A DNA stretch of 15,917 nt from DATAOG01 sp963753685 (GTDB taxonomy: Bacteria; Pseudomonadota; Alphaproteobacteria; Geminicoccales; Geminicoccaceae). Shown here piece after piece: positions 15,580-15,917 of this stretch. Numbering within the stretch: position 1 is the stretch's first letter; each line of letters opens with the position of its first letter. Where the stretch lies: positions 1 to 15,917 of the forward strand of contig CAVWDE010000029.1 in NCBI GenBank assembly GCA_963753685.1, written 5' to 3'. The notes under the pieces are model-generated. The model did no database searches. It saw only the letters and a program-made list of their open reading frames with translations, and was not told the origin of the DNA. A program made the translations under genes and the position numbers.

Positions 15580-15621
15580 GGCCGCGAAACCGCTGCTTTC
15601 GGCCGAAAAAACGCTGATTTC
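15580..15621. repeat. 21-bp imperfect tandem pair
   Basis: The units 15580-15600 and 15601-15621 both run GGCCG, then AAA, then CGCTG and TTTC, matching in 17 of 21 bases. The 21-bp period (two helical turns) equals that of the CAGGCGACA pair about 90 bp to the left. Confidence 0.8.
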
Positions 15622-15688
15622 GGCGGACAAGTGGCGCAGAGCTGCATCACATGGGGCGCATCGGCGCCTGGTCGATCATTTCCTGCGT

Positions 15689-15707
15689 CCCCGGATTTTC
15701 GCCGGGG
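15689..15707. repeat. CCCCGG/CCGGGG hairpin
   Basis: A perfect 6-bp stem with loop ATTTTCG. No U-tract follows, so it is a structural element of unknown role. Confidence 0.6.
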
Positions 15708-15770
15708 AGTGTCCCAGGGGCCTCATCTGGCGACAGGGCGAGCGAGCGCCGCGGCTCATGCTGCGATACC

Positions 15771-15802
15771 GGGTGTTCGAATCCCCTCTTCCTGCTCCGC
15801 CA
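15771..15802 (+). other. tRNA 3'-end-like sequence (possible tRNA remnant or attachment site)
   Basis: GTTCGAATC followed by CCCTCTTCCTGCTCCGCCA looks like a T-loop, acceptor strand, discriminator G and encoded CCA. However, 17 nt separate TTCGAAT from CCA, where a normal tRNA has 13, the T-stem has a mismatch, and no matching 5' half (GGAGCAG) lies within tRNA distance. It is not a functional tRNA as it stands. Confidence 0.3.
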
Positions 15803-15846
15803 AGTCTTGCCAAGTCGGGACATTCTTTTTCCGGCGCTCGGCGGCC

Positions 15847-15881
15847 GGCCGGAAGCCCGCGGAATGCGGGCGTCTCCGGCC
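15847..15881. repeat. Two-part 13-bp hairpin near the right edge
   Basis: Outer arms GGCCGGA and TCCGGCC (7 bp) enclose an inner perfect stem GCCCGC/GCGGGC (6 bp) with loop GGAAT, separated by a small internal loop. It is the strongest secondary structure in the non-coding part. No U-tract follows. Confidence 0.75.
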
Positions 15882-15917
15882 ATTTGTCCGAACCAAGCCC
15901 CGCGGCCGTTGGGCCCA

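Larger units (their letters stand above)
14451..15917. other. 1.47-kb gene-poor, repeat-rich intergenic region
   Basis: No reading frame here has a recognisable protein. The region holds the Mla operon 5' flank, a GGGTCG/CGACCC hairpin (14581-14604), tandem repeats, many perfect short hairpins, an A+T-rich island (15191-15222, containing TAATACT), IS-end-like direct repeats and a tRNA-3'-like sequence; the clearest are listed separately. A minus frame 14773-14624 encodes 49 residues ending EKARQNKALTYGHAGT and reads slightly more protein-like than its surroundings, but has no ribosome binding site and may be a decayed fragment. Confidence 0.6.

Noticed and set aside
15270..15650. 126-codon minus-strand frame
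   Set aside because: It reads through the IS-end-like and tandem repeats and has no protein-like domain, so it is probably a chance frame.
15771..15802. Complete tRNA or tmRNA gene
   Set aside because: Spacing between the T-loop and CCA is 4 nt too long, the T-stem has a mismatch and no matching 5' half is within reach, so only a remnant call is justified.

Overview
The window is about 15.9 kb of very G+C-rich bacterial DNA (roughly two thirds G+C by eye). It codes for Gram-negative cell-envelope machinery: an Mla/MCE lipid transporter, an AsmA-family protein, and a type I secretion exporter with an RTX cargo. The organism is therefore in the Pseudomonadota. The PrsD/PrsE-type exporter, the STAS-MlaE fusion and a possible EcfG-type promoter (GGAAC-N16-TGTT) favour Alphaproteobacteria. 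A G+C-rich gammaproteobacterium cannot be excluded from sequence alone.

Layout from left to right. (1) Positions 1-1175, minus strand: N-terminal 391 residues of a benzoate-CoA-ligase-family enzyme that runs off the left edge. (2) 1176-1587: divergent intergenic region with no clear signal beyond the ligase ribosome binding site. (3) 1588-5595, plus strand: a 1335-residue AsmA-family protein with five near-identical 78-residue tandem repeats in its middle and a bacterial SH3 domain fused to its C terminus. (4) Converging on it, all on the minus strand and read from right to left, are seven co-directional genes in two probable transcription units.

Unit A (14450 to 10746) is a lipid-transport ABC operon: STAS-MlaE permease, MlaF ATPase, MlaD/MCE protein and a PqiC-type auxiliary lipoprotein. 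The genes overlap or sit close together. No MlaC-type carrier is present. Unit B (10498 to 5632) is an RTX-repeat secreted protein followed by its likely exporter, a type I secretion ABC permease/ATPase and an HlyD-family adaptor. No outer-membrane TolC partner is in the window. A T8 tract after an imperfect G+C-rich hairpin may end unit A. A possible EcfG promoter and a leader stem-loop precede the RTX gene, and two perfect hairpins lie between the RTX gene and the ABC gene.

(5) 14451-15917: about 1.47 kb with no convincing gene. It is full of short repeats and hairpins: a 17-bp tandem repeat, a repeated GGAGCGGGAAG motif, GAATTTCCG motifs, a paired CAGGCGACA motif at 21-bp spacing, a 21-bp tandem pair, a tRNA-3'-end-like sequence and a 13-bp two-part hairpin. 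It looks like repeat-laden DNA with insertion-sequence or tRNA remnants.

Taken together, most of the window concerns envelope construction and export. The Mla-type transporter and the AsmA protein would move or organise lipids between the two membranes, and the type I system would carry the RTX protein across both. The most unusual points are the recently expanded AsmA repeat array with its SH3 tail, the HlyD adaptor with an extra N-terminal membrane segment, and the RTX protein built from two duplicated modules plus a 21-bp-repeat Thr/Glu/Gly-rich tail.
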